This document shows positions 9,898 through 18,382 of a stretch of 57,051 nucleotides of DNA, piece after piece (the stretch's first letter is position 1; every line of letters begins with the position of its first letter). The notes under the pieces are model-generated. The model saw only the letters and a program-made list of their open reading frames with translations, searched no databases and had not been told where the DNA came from. Made by a program: the position numbers and the translations under genes. The stretch is from Acinetobacter sp. CFCC 10889 (GTDB lineage Bacteria > Pseudomonadota > Gammaproteobacteria > Pseudomonadales > Moraxellaceae): contig NZ_LQXQ01000026.1 of NCBI RefSeq assembly GCF_003268395.1, forward strand, positions 1-57,051, given 5' to 3'.

Positions 9898-10375
9898 TAC
9901 AGCACTTCAAGTCCTCTCTAAAGATGGCACAATTGCAGATAATACGTATCAGATCATTGCTGAAGATGGCGTATTACCACAAGGTGATGTGTTATTGACT
10001 GCTGAGCAATTGGATCAAATTGCCAATGTGTCAGGTAAAAAAGCCTTATTCATCACTGTAGATACTTCTCCTGAAGTAAATCAGTTTCCACTTGATCAGC
10101 TCGATGCAATCTTTATTGATTTTGCGGGCTTTAATGATGGTCGTGGTTATTCATTTGCTGCGTTGTTACGTCGCCAAGGCTATCAAGGCGAGCTTCGTGC
10201 CACAGGTGATGTGTTTAAAGACGTTTTAAATTACATGAAGCGTTCAGGTTTCGATACTTTCGTGATTAAAGAAGGTAAAGATATTACTGAAGCAGCGGCA
10301 GGTTTGGGGGATTTTACCAATCCTTATCAAGCGTCGACTGCGGTTGCACAAGCAAGTTATCAAACAGGTGCTTAA
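9890..10375 (+). CDS. DUF934 protein, partner of sulfite reductase
   Basis: DUF934 family protein of 161 residues. The start is the ATG at 9890 inside the end of the reductase gene (ATGCTTAA overlap), preceded by AAGGAGCG. The C-terminal part has the family pattern FAGFNDGRGYSFAALLRR, then GYQGELRATGDVFKDVLNYMKRSGFD, split here for length. Members are almost always coupled to CysI-type reductases and are thought to take part in sulfite reduction, perhaps in electron transfer or assembly; the biochemical role is not settled. Confidence 0.85.
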   Translation: MLNTALQVLSKDGTIADNTYQIIAEDGVLPQGDVLLTAEQLDQIANVSGKKALFITVDTSPEVNQFPLDQLDAIFIDFAGFNDGRGYSFAALLRRQGYQGELRATGDVFKDVLNYMKRSGFDTFVIKEGKDITEAAAGLGDFTNPYQASTAVAQASYQTGA

Positions 10376-10393
10376 GCCTATTTGACACTCAAG

Positions 10394-10417
10394 AGCCTGC
10401 ATTAAGCAGGCTTTTTT
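10394..10417 (+). terminator. Rho-independent terminator after cysI-DUF934
   Basis: Stem AGCCTGC / GCAGGCT with loop ATTAA, followed directly by a run of T. Confidence 0.9.
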
Positions 10418-10691
10418 ATTTGTGTAATAGAAGAAAATTAAAAATTATATCTATATGTTTTTTATTCAGTTAATTTAATGTGTTAAGGTATTCAGCGGTT
10501 TGTATCTACGAGACTTAAGTGTCGTGATGCTTTTTATAATCTAGGTGATTTATAAGCATAGTGGAGTTCTTATTAAGTCTGAAAGTGCTGAATAATGCGT
10601 AGTTAAATTAATAATGAAAGTTCTTTTTCTCTATAAAGCATGAGAAAAGATCAAAACTCTATAAGAGAATGAAAGGGTGATTTTTTATATA

Positions 10692-10730
10692 AACCTCTCC
10701 CTAGCCCTCTCCTAGGAGGAGAGGGAACTT
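10692..10730. repeat. Dispersed intergenic repeat, copy A (short form)
   Basis: Contains CTCTCCCTAGCCCT followed by a perfect hairpin (CCCTCTCC, loop TAGGA, GGAGAGGG at 10705-10725) and then GAGAGGGAACTT. The outer parts match copy B (25999-26119, read on the minus strand: CTCCCCTAGCCCT ... GAGAGGGAACTT), as if the middle had been deleted. Confidence 0.6.
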
Positions 10731-10847
10731 TTATTATGAATTTAATATGATTCAGAATTTGATTTTACGTAAGAAATTTCATGATAAATATCATATTTTA
10801 AAGCTTATTAATTTCTGGATGCTTTATTTAGAAGTGACCTTGTTTTT

Positions 10848-11834
10848 ATGCAAAATTCTATTCGTGTCGGTATTGCAGGTTATGGCAACCTTGGACGTGG
10901 TGTTGAAACTGCGATTCAAAAAAATCCTGATTTACAATTGGTTGGTATTTTCAGTCGTCGTGATCCTGCAACAGTTTCTCCATGCTTTGCTGAAACTCAA
11001 GTTTATGCAATGGATTCGTTAAGTGATTTCCAAGATAAAATTGATGTATTAATTTTATGTGGTGGTTCGAAAGATGATTTGCCACAACAAGGTCCAATCT
11101 TGGCAAGCCAATTCAATACTGTAGACAGTTTCGATACCCATGCACGTATTCCTGAATATTTTGCTGCGGTGGATGCACCTGCTTTGGCAAACAAGAAAAC
11201 TGCCATGATTTCGATTGGTTGGGATCCAGGCATGTTCTCAATCAACCGTTTATTTGGTGAAGCATTATTACCTGATGGTGAAACTTATACGTTTTGGGGT
11301 AAAGGTTTGAGCCAAGGTCATTCTGATGCAATTCGCCGTGTAGAGGGTGTGAAAGCAGGTGTGCAATATACAATTCCATCAACGGATGCGATTGAAAAAG
11401 TTCGTAGTGGTTCACGTCCAACGTTGACAACCAAAGAAAAGCATCAACGTGAATGTTATGTCGTTCTTGCAGAGGGTGCAGATGCAAAAGCGGTTGAGCA
11501 GGCGATCGTGACCATGCCTGACTATTTTGCTGACTACAACACTACTGTAAATTTCATTGATGAAGAAACACTGAAAAAAGATCACCAAAAAATGCCACAT
11601 GGTGGTTTTGTGATCCGTAGTGGTAATACCAGTGATGAACAGAATCAAGTGGTTGAATTTTCATTGAAACTCGACAGTAATCCTGAGTTTACAGCGAGTG
11701 TTTTAGTGGCTTATGCACGTGCATGTTATCGCTTAAATCAGATGCAACAGTATGGTGCGAAAACAGCATTTGATGTTGCACCTGGTTTATTGTCAATGAA
11801 ATCGCCTGAGCAATTGCGTAAAGAATTGCTCTAA
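10848..11834 (+). CDS. ddh: meso-Diaminopimelate D-dehydrogenase
   Basis: NADPH-dependent enzyme of 328 residues interconverting tetrahydrodipicolinate plus ammonia and meso-2,6-diaminopimelate, giving a one-step route to DAP for lysine and peptidoglycan. The N-terminal Rossmann motif is VGIAGYGNLGRGVE (residues 8-21). Substrate-domain signatures include SFDTHARIPEYF, SIGWDPGMFSINRLF, WGKGLSQGHSDAIRRVEG and KMPHGGFVIRSG. Length fits the family. The ATG at 10848 has no strong ribosome site. It stands alone, bounded by a repeat-bearing intergenic region and a terminator. Confidence 0.9.
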   Translation: MQNSIRVGIAGYGNLGRGVETAIQKNPDLQLVGIFSRRDPATVSPCFAETQVYAMDSLSDFQDKIDVLILCGGSKDDLPQQGPILASQFNTVDSFDTHARIPEYFAAVDAPALANKKTAMISIGWDPGMFSINRLFGEALLPDGETYTFWGKGLSQGHSDAIRRVEGVKAGVQYTIPSTDAIEKVRSGSRPTLTTKEKHQRECYVVLAEGADAKAVEQAIVTMPDYFADYNTTVNFIDEETLKKDHQKMPHGGFVIRSGNTSDEQNQVVEFSLKLDSNPEFTASVLVAYARACYRLNQMQQYGAKTAFDVAPGLLSMKSPEQLRKELL

Positions 11835-11855
11835 GTAACATTGAAAATTGAACTG

Positions 11856-11884
11856 AAAGCCGAATGAAAATTCGGCTTTTTTAT
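11856..11884 (+). terminator. Rho-independent terminator after ddh
   Basis: Stem AAAGCCGAAT / ATTCGGCTTT with a short AAAA-type loop and a T run. Confidence 0.9.
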
Positions 11885-11973
11885 CGCTAAAATGAATGTC
11901 TGAAAAATGGATATATCGTGTAATGCTAGTGGTTTTAAAGCACTTGGGCTAAAATTCGCCCACGATAACCTCA

Positions 11974-12339
11974 ATGAAAATAACCATGTCTTTATTACTT
12001 GCAAAAATAAATCCTGGCGTCATTTGGCTGTTGATCGCAATTGCGACAGATGTACTCTCTACTTTTTATTCTGCCAAAGGTAATGGCTTGGTCAATAAAG
12101 TCGATCAAGGCATTGCTTTGGTTTTATATATTATTTCATTTGCCTGTGCTGCTTATGCACTTAAGTTTATGCAAGCAGGGATTCTCTATGTGTTGTGGTC
12201 GGGCATTGGGGTCATTGCAACAGCGTTGTTGGCGAAAGCATTTTTGGGGCAAAACATTGATCTGGCAGGATGGGTGGGTATTGCCTTTATTACCATTGGC
12301 TTGACCATTATTGCGCAGTTTTCAAATATAGATGTGTAG
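11974..12339 (+). CDS. Small multidrug resistance (SMR) family transporter
   Basis: Four-helix inner-membrane protein of 121 residues in the SMR/DMT superfamily, probably a proton-coupled exporter acting as a dimer. The helix-3 signature GILYVLWSGIGVI (Trp matching EmrE Trp63) and the helix-4 region LDLAGWVGIAFITIGLTII (here NIDLAGW...) are clear. In helix 1, where SMR pumps have the essential Glu (EmrE Glu14, in AEV), this protein has TDV: the carboxylate is Asp. That would be expected to change proton affinity and substrate handling. It is not AbeS itself, whose sequence differs throughout. The start could also be the ATG at 11986. It stands alone. Confidence 0.8.
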   Translation: MKITMSLLLAKINPGVIWLLIAIATDVLSTFYSAKGNGLVNKVDQGIALVLYIISFACAAYALKFMQAGILYVLWSGIGVIATALLAKAFLGQNIDLAGWVGIAFITIGLTIIAQFSNIDV

Positions 12340-12401
12340 TATATTTTTGAATATTCAATCTCAAATTATGTTATGAGTAGATGAAATAATTTAAGACTAA
12401 A

Positions 12402-13913
12402 ATGATATTCATGTGGGATTTTTTTAAAAAACTATTTTCTAATAAAGAAAATAAAGATGAGTTGAACATTCAAAACAAAGAAATAGACCAAGTTCCTGAT
12501 GTTAGTCAAAAATTATCAGAATCAACCATTCCAAAGAATGACGAAACTCAGGAAATAGTCCATTCAAATTTTGATTCTCGTAAAGAAGAAGATAATTATG
12601 TGTATGGATTTAGCCATAAAAAATTATCTGAATTTGAAATATTACTTTTAAAATTAAAAGATTATAGTGGTTATATTCGACAGAAGACTTTAGAAAGCTT
12701 GGCTAATTGTTTTGATACTGAGCTATTTCCACATTTGCTTAATCGTTTAAGTGATTATATTCCGATTAATCGTCAATTAGCCGCTGAACAGATCACCAAG
12801 TGGAGTGAACGTCCTGAGTTTTCTCAATTGTGTATGGTTCATTTTCTTGAAATTACAACATTGCAAAAGCGGGAGCGTACAGAACAAAGGGTATTTCAGT
12901 TACTTTTAGAAAAAATTGGTCAAAATCAAAAAGTACTACAAGAGGGTTTAACTGAGCAACAAGGTCTTTTGCCTAGAGAATTATTAAAATTTACGATCCA
13001 ACAGCAATGGATTGAATCCGCTGTATTATTTGAACTGTGTAAAAATGCAAAAGATCAACATGTTCGGGCGTATTGGTTAGAGAATCTTATTTTAAATCAA
13101 AATGATATTGAACTTATTGCTGAACTTAAAGAAACGAAATATCGTGATGTGAAATATCGTTTATTTGATGTGTTGTATCAAAGACAAGCATTGAAAACGG
13201 ATGATTTAATTGACATGTGGCACAGTTCATATGTCTCAGTTATGGATTATGCTTATTTTACTTTAAGACAACAAGAATTTGATTTTAATAATTATTTTTT
13301 GAAAAATCCATTACATACATTAACTCATGCACAAGCGCGAATTCGTGCATATCAGTGGATTATGATGAAAGGGGATTTAGCACAGTTCTATCAAATATTG
13401 GATCAAGTTGAAAATCATACCATTGTAAAAGCTTTAATGAAGTATGCAGTAAAACAGCAGTATATTCAGTTTGAACAGTATCTTAACTATTTTCAGAACA
13501 TTGGACAAAAACTAGTTTTAGCAGATGTGCTTAAAACGAAGAAATTGAGTAAACATCATCTGAATGTAGATGAACTTCAACAGATGACCTTGTTGCTTGA
13601 TGATGAAGTGACCTTACAGCAAAAGCTTGATTGGGTGGAGGATTTGCATGTTTGGGATAAATTATATTGGTATGTGATCCAATTTTCTCATGATCAAACG
13701 TTAGAGGAAAAAGCCCTTTTTAGACAAGTAACAGATCATTTAATGCTAAACATGCAATATATTACACATTCACCTGCTTGGTCATCGGAACAGATGTACT
13801 CTTTTCGACAAAAACTCCCTGTTTTTATACAAGCATTTCCGCAAGTATTGGAACATCAAAAAATCAGACAGATACTGCAAACAAAATTGAATATTGCCAA
13901 TCTAGATCATTAA
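12402..13913 (+). CDS. Unknown protein with charged linker and alpha-helical repeats, 503 aa
   Basis: Not recognised as a named family. It starts with a short amphipathic segment (MWDFFKKLF, from the ATG at 12411 or 12402), then a charged, probably disordered stretch to about residue 65. The rest is almost entirely alpha-helical, with leucine-rich blocks of 30-40 residues that look like HEAT/armadillo-type repeats (for example DYSGYIRQKTLESLANCF and DYIPINRQLAAEQITKW). No signal peptide or catalytic motif is seen. AT-rich codon use resembles accessory genes more than the neighbouring ddh. It is a single gene before a region with a decayed VOC gene. Confidence 0.65.
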   Translation: MIFMWDFFKKLFSNKENKDELNIQNKEIDQVPDVSQKLSESTIPKNDETQEIVHSNFDSRKEEDNYVYGFSHKKLSEFEILLLKLKDYSGYIRQKTLESLANCFDTELFPHLLNRLSDYIPINRQLAAEQITKWSERPEFSQLCMVHFLEITTLQKRERTEQRVFQLLLEKIGQNQKVLQEGLTEQQGLLPRELLKFTIQQQWIESAVLFELCKNAKDQHVRAYWLENLILNQNDIELIAELKETKYRDVKYRLFDVLYQRQALKTDDLIDMWHSSYVSVMDYAYFTLRQQEFDFNNYFLKNPLHTLTHAQARIRAYQWIMMKGDLAQFYQILDQVENHTIVKALMKYAVKQQYIQFEQYLNYFQNIGQKLVLADVLKTKKLSKHHLNVDELQQMTLLLDDEVTLQQKLDWVEDLHVWDKLYWYVIQFSHDQTLEEKALFRQVTDHLMLNMQYITHSPAWSSEQMYSFRQKLPVFIQAFPQVLEHQKIRQILQTKLNIANLDH

Positions 13914-13956
13914 AACTGAGGGATCTGAAAAGATTACATTCCTCATTTGCATTGAT

Positions 13957-14046
13957 TTATGTAGCTGTAAGTTGGCAATTCACCATGTATTGAATCCCAA
14001 ATTGATGAGTGAGTGTGCCATATTGAAAATGCAAATCATGATTCAG
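13957..14046 (-). pseudogene. C-terminal remnant of a VOC (PhnB/glyoxalase-like) protein
   Basis: A 29-codon frame on the minus strand reads NHDLHFQYGTLTHQFGIQY then MVNCQLTAT and a TAA at 13957. This is the conserved C-terminal end of PhnB-type VOC proteins (family pattern YGxLTDxFGxxWMxNC). A stop codon lies directly upstream at 14047-14049 and no longer VOC frame is seen, so this is the tail of a decayed gene. Confidence 0.6.
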
Positions 14047-14134
14047 TTACATGATGCAGCCCATTTTTGTTTTGAATCTTTAATTTAATAGTGGCTAGCT
14101 TAATTTTTACTGAAATATTTGTAATGATCTATGA

Positions 14135-14160
14135 AAAACCCCTCAAAATTGAAGGGTTTT
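14135..14160. terminator. Bidirectional terminator
   Basis: AAAACCC and GGGTTTT pair around a short AT loop, with A runs on the left and T runs on the right. It lies between the plus-strand 503-aa gene and the minus-strand thiolase. Confidence 0.75.
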
Positions 14161-14201
14161 AAAATTATATTTATTTGAAATATAAGGGAAATATTCTAAA
14201 A

Positions 14202-15377
14202 TTAAAGAATTTCAATAGCAACCGCAGTCGCTTCACCGCCACCAATACACAGTGCTGCAATACCTTTCTTGCCACCTGTGCGTTTTAAAGCATGGATCAA
14301 GGTCAGGATAATACGTGAACCTGTAGAACCAACAGGATGACCCAAGGCACACGCACCACCATTGATATTGACTTTTTCAGCATCCAGTTTGAAATCATCG
14401 ATTGGGCACATCGTCACCATGGCAAATGCTTCATTAATTTCCCAAAGATCAACGTCTTGAGCATCCCAACCTGTTTGATTCAAGACTTTTTGGATTGCAC
14501 CAACAGGGGCAATGGTGAATTCTGAAGGATGTTGTGAATTTGAAGCATAAGCAACAATTTTAGCCAATGGCTTTAAGCCTTTGGCAGCAGCATTGTCCGC
14601 AGAAGTCAGTACAAGTGCTGATGCACCATCAGAGATCGAGCTTGCATTAGCAGCCGTAATTGTACCGTCTTTAGCAAAAGCTGGACGTAGTGTTGGAATT
14701 TTTTCGATGTTGGCATTGAACGGTTGTTCATCTTTATCAACAATTACATCGCCTTTACGACCTGAAACTGTAACAGGGACAATTTCATCTACAAAATAGC
14801 CTTCAGTAATCGCAGTTTGCGCACGTTTCAATGAGCGAATTGCAAATTCATCCATTTGTTCACGGGTATAGTGGCGAGTGTTTGCCATATCTTGTGCAAA
14901 AGAACCCATCAGACGACCAGTTTCAGCATCTTCCAAGCCATCAAAGAACATATGATCTTTCACTTCGCCATGTCCCATACGGTAGCCACCACGTGCTTTT
15001 GGCAGTAAATAAGGCGCATTGGTCATGGATTCCATACCACCAGCAACGATGACATGAGCAGAACCAGCTTTAATTGCATCAGCCGCTTGCATTACTGCTT
15101 TCATACCCGAGCCACACAATTTATTGATGGTGACTGCACCGGTAGAATCGGGTAGACCCGCTTGACGCATGGCTTGACGGGCAGGACCCTGCTTTAAACC
15201 AGCAGGAAGTACACAGCCCATAATGACTTCTTCGATATCGTTTGCTGTTAAACCTGCACGTGCGACAGCTTCTTTAATTACAGTTGCACCAAGCGCAGGT
15301 GCTGTGACACTTGCAAGACTACCTTGAAAACCGCCCATTGCAGTACGTGCACCATTGACAATTACGATGTCAGTCAT
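14202..15377 (-). CDS. Acetyl-CoA acetyltransferase (thiolase)
   Basis: Thiolase of 391 residues that condenses or cleaves acetyl-CoA units (acetoacetyl-CoA thiolase type). The acylated cysteine is in INKLCGSGMKAVMQA (about residues 84-98). The other active-site elements are WEINEAFA, GGACALGHPVGSTGSR (His) and the C-terminal cysteine in LCIGGGEATA. I use the ATG at 15377, because GGAGAA sits 6 bases upstream; the alternative ATG at 15392 overlaps that ribosome site. The protein is of the AtoB/PhaA/FadA superfamily, and its size and lack of a FadB partner favour a biosynthetic or degradative acetoacetyl-CoA thiolase. Single gene. Confidence 0.9.
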   Translation of the reverse strand: MTDIVIVNGARTAMGGFQGSLASVTAPALGATVIKEAVARAGLTANDIEEVIMGCVLPAGLKQGPARQAMRQAGLPDSTGAVTINKLCGSGMKAVMQAADAIKAGSAHVIVAGGMESMTNAPYLLPKARGGYRMGHGEVKDHMFFDGLEDAETGRLMGSFAQDMANTRHYTREQMDEFAIRSLKRAQTAITEGYFVDEIVPVTVSGRKGDVIVDKDEQPFNANIEKIPTLRPAFAKDGTITAANASSISDGASALVLTSADNAAAKGLKPLAKIVAYASNSQHPSEFTIAPVGAIQKVLNQTGWDAQDVDLWEINEAFAMVTMCPIDDFKLDAEKVNINGGACALGHPVGSTGSRIILTLIHALKRTGGKKGIAALCIGGGEATAVAIEIL

Positions 15378-15508
15378 TGTTGTATTCTCCAATTTACTTG
15401 TCGTTGATTATTTTTCAGAACTTAAGCAGTATAAGTAAAAAGCATGCAGAATAAAGTAGCTAATCTATATAAATGTAGACGCTAGAGACTATATTTATAG
15501 TACAAGGT

Positions 15509-16039
15509 TTAACATGTGGAAATTGTTTGTTTTCTAAAATGTGACATTGGACTGAGAATAAGGCGGAGGTGTTGAATTGAATGACTTAGATTGCAATAGT
15601 AGAAACTTCCTGAAGATCCTTTTGGTAAACCCGTTTCTCCCTGAAATGCAATTACTTTTGGATGAGTAGCGCCACCCGCCCATTTCAGTGTTCCATAGTG
15701 TAGATTTATTGGAGTTGTAGCCAAAATTATTTCATTTGCATCATTTCTTTTATTTTTATTAAGATCTAGAAAGATCAAAATACCCAGAGCCCATTGATCA
15801 TTTTGGCATGTATTTAGATTTGCAGAAGAACAAATCACGACATCAGTGTGGTGTAATACAGCGCTATTCTTAGCAAGTTTAATTTGTTGATCCAATAAAG
15901 GAAAAATATTTTTTTGTTCATTTTCTTGCAGTATATGAAGAAAATATGGAGCTGCAACACATGCAATAATTCCGATAATACACATACAAACAATGAGCTC
16001 AACAAGGGTTAAACCATGCTGTTTATAATAGAAATACAT
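15509..16039 (-). CDS. FimT/GspH-like minor pseudopilin
   Basis: Type IV pilin-like protein of 176 residues. The N-terminus has a short basic leader, the prepilin peptidase site G then LTLVELIVCMCIIGIIA with Glu at position 5 of the mature protein, and one hydrophobic helix. The rest fits the GspH/FimT C-terminal domain (VVICSSANLNTCQNDQW, ILIFLDLNKNKRND). Such minor pilins prime type IV pilus assembly, and FimT-type proteins are tied to DNA uptake. It is an orphan here: no pilus genes are adjacent, and it lies between a thiolase and ompA. Confidence 0.8.
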   Translation of the reverse strand: MYFYYKQHGLTLVELIVCMCIIGIIACVAAPYFLHILQENEQKNIFPLLDQQIKLAKNSAVLHHTDVVICSSANLNTCQNDQWALGILIFLDLNKNKRNDANEIILATTPINLHYGTLKWAGGATHPKVIAFQGETGLPKGSSGSFYYCNLSHSIQHLRLILSPMSHFRKQTISTC

Positions 16040-16416
16040 GATTTGTTCTACTTTTCAATAAATTAAGTTTATGAGTTTTAATGTTTTTCTAATTATTTAT
16101 ACAGTTCGCAATAAGTTTTTAAAATAGGTATTACTATCGTATTGTTTTACTGCTAAAATAACGAACAGTTAAAAGAGTAAGGTATTCACAAATATAATCG
16201 AGTAAAAATTTACCGAATTACAACGGAAATTGTAAGTAATTTTGTCAATAATACGCTTGATTAAAGTTATCAAGCACTTGGAAAAAGTCTCAAGTGTTTG
16301 TATGATTCAACGTGAGTAGCTTAAAAATAATACTGGGGTATATAGAAAGCTTATCTCAGGAAGCCAAAAGTTTTAGGCTGAGTTTGAACAACAATTGTTA
16401 TCTCTGGAGGATATCC
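16040..16416 (+). promoter_or_regulatory. ompA upstream region and likely long structured leader
   Basis: This 377-bp AT-rich region holds no ORF. Near the gene are possible RNA hairpins: CTTGAT/ATCAAG around 16257-16275, AAGCACTTG/CAAGTGTTT around 16273-16300, and CTCAGGAAGCC/GGCTGAG around 16355-16382, then the ribosome site TGGAGG 9 bases before the ATG. Long, stable leaders are usual for highly expressed outer-membrane protein genes. I cannot place the promoter with confidence. Confidence 0.35.
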
Positions 16417-17445
16417 ATGAAATTGAGTCGTATCGCACTTGCTATGCTTGTTGCTGCGCCATTGGCTGCAGCTAACGCTGGTGTAACTGTAACTCCGTTA
16501 TTAGTTGGTTACACTTTTCAAGATTCTGAGCACAATAACCGTAACTTAACAGATAGCCATGAATTACAAGATGACTTATTTGTTGGTGCTGCTCTTGGTG
16601 TTGAATTAACTCCATGGTTAAGTGCTGAAGTTGAATATAACCAAGTGAAAGGCGATGTTGACCCTACCGCTGGTGAGTATAAACAACAACAAATCAACGG
16701 TAACTTATTGGTTACTTCTGATTTGATCACTAAAGACTATGACAGCAAAATCAAACCTTACGTATTAGTAGGTGCTGGTCACTATAAATACGATTTTGAT
16801 GCGCCTGCATTGAAATATCGTGACGGTGAAGAAGGCACTTTAGCTAATGCTGGTGGCGGTGTATTTTGGCGTTTAAATGATGCTTTGTCTCTTCGTACAG
16901 AAGCTCGTGCAACTTATAACATCGATGAAGATTTTTGGAACTATACAGCTTTAGCTGGTCTTAACGTAGTTCTTGGTGGTCACTTGAAACCTGCTGCGCC
17001 TGTAGTAGAAGTTACTCCAGTACCTGAAGTTGCTCCAACTCCAGTTCAGCCAGTTCCACAAGAAATCACTGAACCACTTAACATGGAACTTCGTGTATTC
17101 TTTGATACAAACAAATCAAATATCAAAGCACAATACAAACCAGAAATCGCTAAGGTTGCTGAGAAGTTAAATGAATTCCCGAATGCGACTGCTCGTATTG
17201 AAGGTCACACAGATAACACTGGTCCACGTAAGTTAAACGAACGTTTATCTTTGGCTCGTGCTAACTCTGTTAAATCTGCTCTTGTAAGCGAATTCAACAT
17301 TGATGCATCTCGTTTGTCTACTCAAGGTTTCGCTTGGGATCAACCGATTGCTGACAACAAAACTAAAGAAGGTCGTGCTATGAACCGTCGCGTATTCGCT
17401 GCGATTTCTGGTAGCCGTACTGTTCTAGCTCAACCAGCTCAATAA
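16417..17445 (+). CDS. ompA: Outer membrane protein OmpA
   Basis: Major outer-membrane protein of 342 residues. A signal peptide ([21 protein letters not shown], about 21 residues, quoted as its start [10 protein letters not shown] and cleavage end AAANA) is followed by an eight-stranded beta-barrel ([36 protein letters not shown]), a proline-rich hinge (about residues 190-215) and a C-terminal peptidoglycan-binding domain with [35 protein letters not shown] and the Asp/Arg DAP-binding pair ([12 protein letters not shown]). It closely follows Acinetobacter OmpA/Omp38 throughout. The start at 16417 has TGGAGG upstream; an ORF extending to 16312 is not the real start. The C-terminus lacks the Ala-rich tail of A. 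baumannii OmpA, so this is another species. Confidence 0.97.
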   Translation: MKLSRIALAMLVAAPLAAANAGVTVTPLLVGYTFQDSEHNNRNLTDSHELQDDLFVGAALGVELTPWLSAEVEYNQVKGDVDPTAGEYKQQQINGNLLVTSDLITKDYDSKIKPYVLVGAGHYKYDFDAPALKYRDGEEGTLANAGGGVFWRLNDALSLRTEARATYNIDEDFWNYTALAGLNVVLGGHLKPAAPVVEVTPVPEVAPTPVQPVPQEITEPLNMELRVFFDTNKSNIKAQYKPEIAKVAEKLNEFPNATARIEGHTDNTGPRKLNERLSLARANSVKSALVSEFNIDASRLSTQGFAWDQPIADNKTKEGRAMNRRVFAAISGSRTVLAQPAQ

Positions 17446-17470
17446 TATATTGAGTCACTGAGTGATAAAG

Positions 17471-17496
17471 AACGACTCTTCGGAGTCGTTTTTTTA
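17471..17496 (+). terminator. Rho-independent terminator after ompA
   Basis: Stem AACGACTC / GAGTCGTT closed by a TTCG tetraloop, followed by a T run. Confidence 0.95.
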
Positions 17497-17553
17497 TGCC
17501 TAATATTTTAAGCATGGTATATTCTGCTTTGAAATAGATGAGGATCAAAGATC

Positions 17554-18087
17554 ATGGGCATGCCCGATGAAATTTTAAATTTGCCTTCAAATTGTGGTGT
17601 TTTTGCTTTATGGTGTGTGATTCGACAATATATGTTGGATGTTCAACCGACTCAATTAATTGAACTTTCTCGGCATGATACTGAGGATGGTACATTTAGT
17701 ATAGGTTTAGCTGTAGCATTATATAAGTTGGGTTTTGAGGTGTCTTTTTATACAGATGACGATCCAAATCAACAGGCTAAAGAAAAGATCGCCTATGCTG
17801 AGGCGGAACAACTCGGTATTCCTATTTTACCTGCATTGAGTTATCAAAATATTCAAAATGAAATGGAAGATAATCAAGCTTTAGTGATCGTTTTTTATGA
17901 TGATTTGGATGGTGTGGGAAATCATTCATTGGTATATAGCATTGAAGATAAAGAAATTTGCTTTTTTGACAGTTTGGAACCGATGTCACGAGAAGTATTT
18001 GAGCAACAACGACAAGTAGAGGGAATCTGTCAGCAAGCAATCGTGATTCATTGTTATCATGCTGTTGAATCTTTACACTTAAATTAG
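17554..18087 (+). CDS. C39-like papain-fold peptidase-family protein
   Basis: Cytosolic protein of 177 residues with the layout of a peptidase C39-like domain: a nucleophile-type cysteine in SNCGVFALWCVIRQY (about residue 14), a histidine in GVGNHSLVYSIE and an aspartate in ICFFDSLEP, in the order Cys-His-Asp of papain-fold enzymes. There is no signal peptide or transporter domain, so it is not a bacteriocin-exporting C39 transporter. Substrate is unknown. AGGA lies about 10 bases upstream of the ATG. It stands alone. Confidence 0.65.
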   Translation: MGMPDEILNLPSNCGVFALWCVIRQYMLDVQPTQLIELSRHDTEDGTFSIGLAVALYKLGFEVSFYTDDDPNQQAKEKIAYAEAEQLGIPILPALSYQNIQNEMEDNQALVIVFYDDLDGVGNHSLVYSIEDKEICFFDSLEPMSREVFEQQRQVEGICQQAIVIHCYHAVESLHLN

Positions 18088-18202
18088 AATATAAATCCTG
18101 AGGTTCAGCAGACAAATCCACTGAACCTTGATCTGTTAGAATCTAAAACTGAAGAGATTTTTATTTTTAACAGTTTTATTTACAGGCTTCATTTAAAATA
18201 AA

Positions 18203-18370
18203 TTAAGCACTTATCCAATCAATTTTACGTAACAATTGTTTAGATTGTTTGCGTTCTCGACGATGCATAGCTTTAGGTTTTTCAGTTTCATGCATGCCAC
18301 TTTTATGTAACAGTGGCGACAAGGCAACAGGATTACGTGCTTTAATTTTCGGCATTTTTTTCAGTTTCAT
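18203..18370 (-). CDS. Small basic protein downstream of rtcB, 55 aa
   Basis: Starts MKLKKMPKIKARNPVALSPL and is rich in Lys, Arg and His (MHRRERKQSKQLLRK near the end). The ATG at 18370 lies 12 bases after the rtcB stop codon, so it should be co-transcribed with rtcB. The segment RNPVALSPLLHKSG followed by HE and a basic helix resembles a family of small conserved proteins of unknown function (DUF7230-type, from memory, uncertain). The strongly basic composition suggests RNA or ribosome binding. Confidence 0.6.
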   Translation of the reverse strand: MKLKKMPKIKARNPVALSPLLHKSGMHETEKPKAMHRRERKQSKQLLRKIDWISA

Positions 18371-18382
18371 GATGGACGCCTT

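Larger units (their letters stand above)
10376..10847. other. 472-bp intergenic region
   Basis: After the terminator this stretch is AT-rich and has no convincing ORF or tRNA. It holds a small copy of the window's dispersed GC-rich repeat (10692-10730). A 91-codon ORF running into the ddh start in another frame looks like chance. Confidence 0.6.

Noticed and set aside
10430..10690. Possible tRNA or small RNA gene
   Set aside because: Looked for an acceptor stem, T-arm sequence and CCA end; none present.
10747..11022. 91-codon plus-strand ORF overlapping the start of ddh
   Set aside because: Different frame from ddh, composition like AT-rich noncoding DNA, no ribosome site and no family pattern.
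16312..16416. Extended N-terminus of OmpA
   Set aside because: The ATG at 16417 has a strong ribosome site and starts a textbook signal peptide; the extension does not resemble OmpA.
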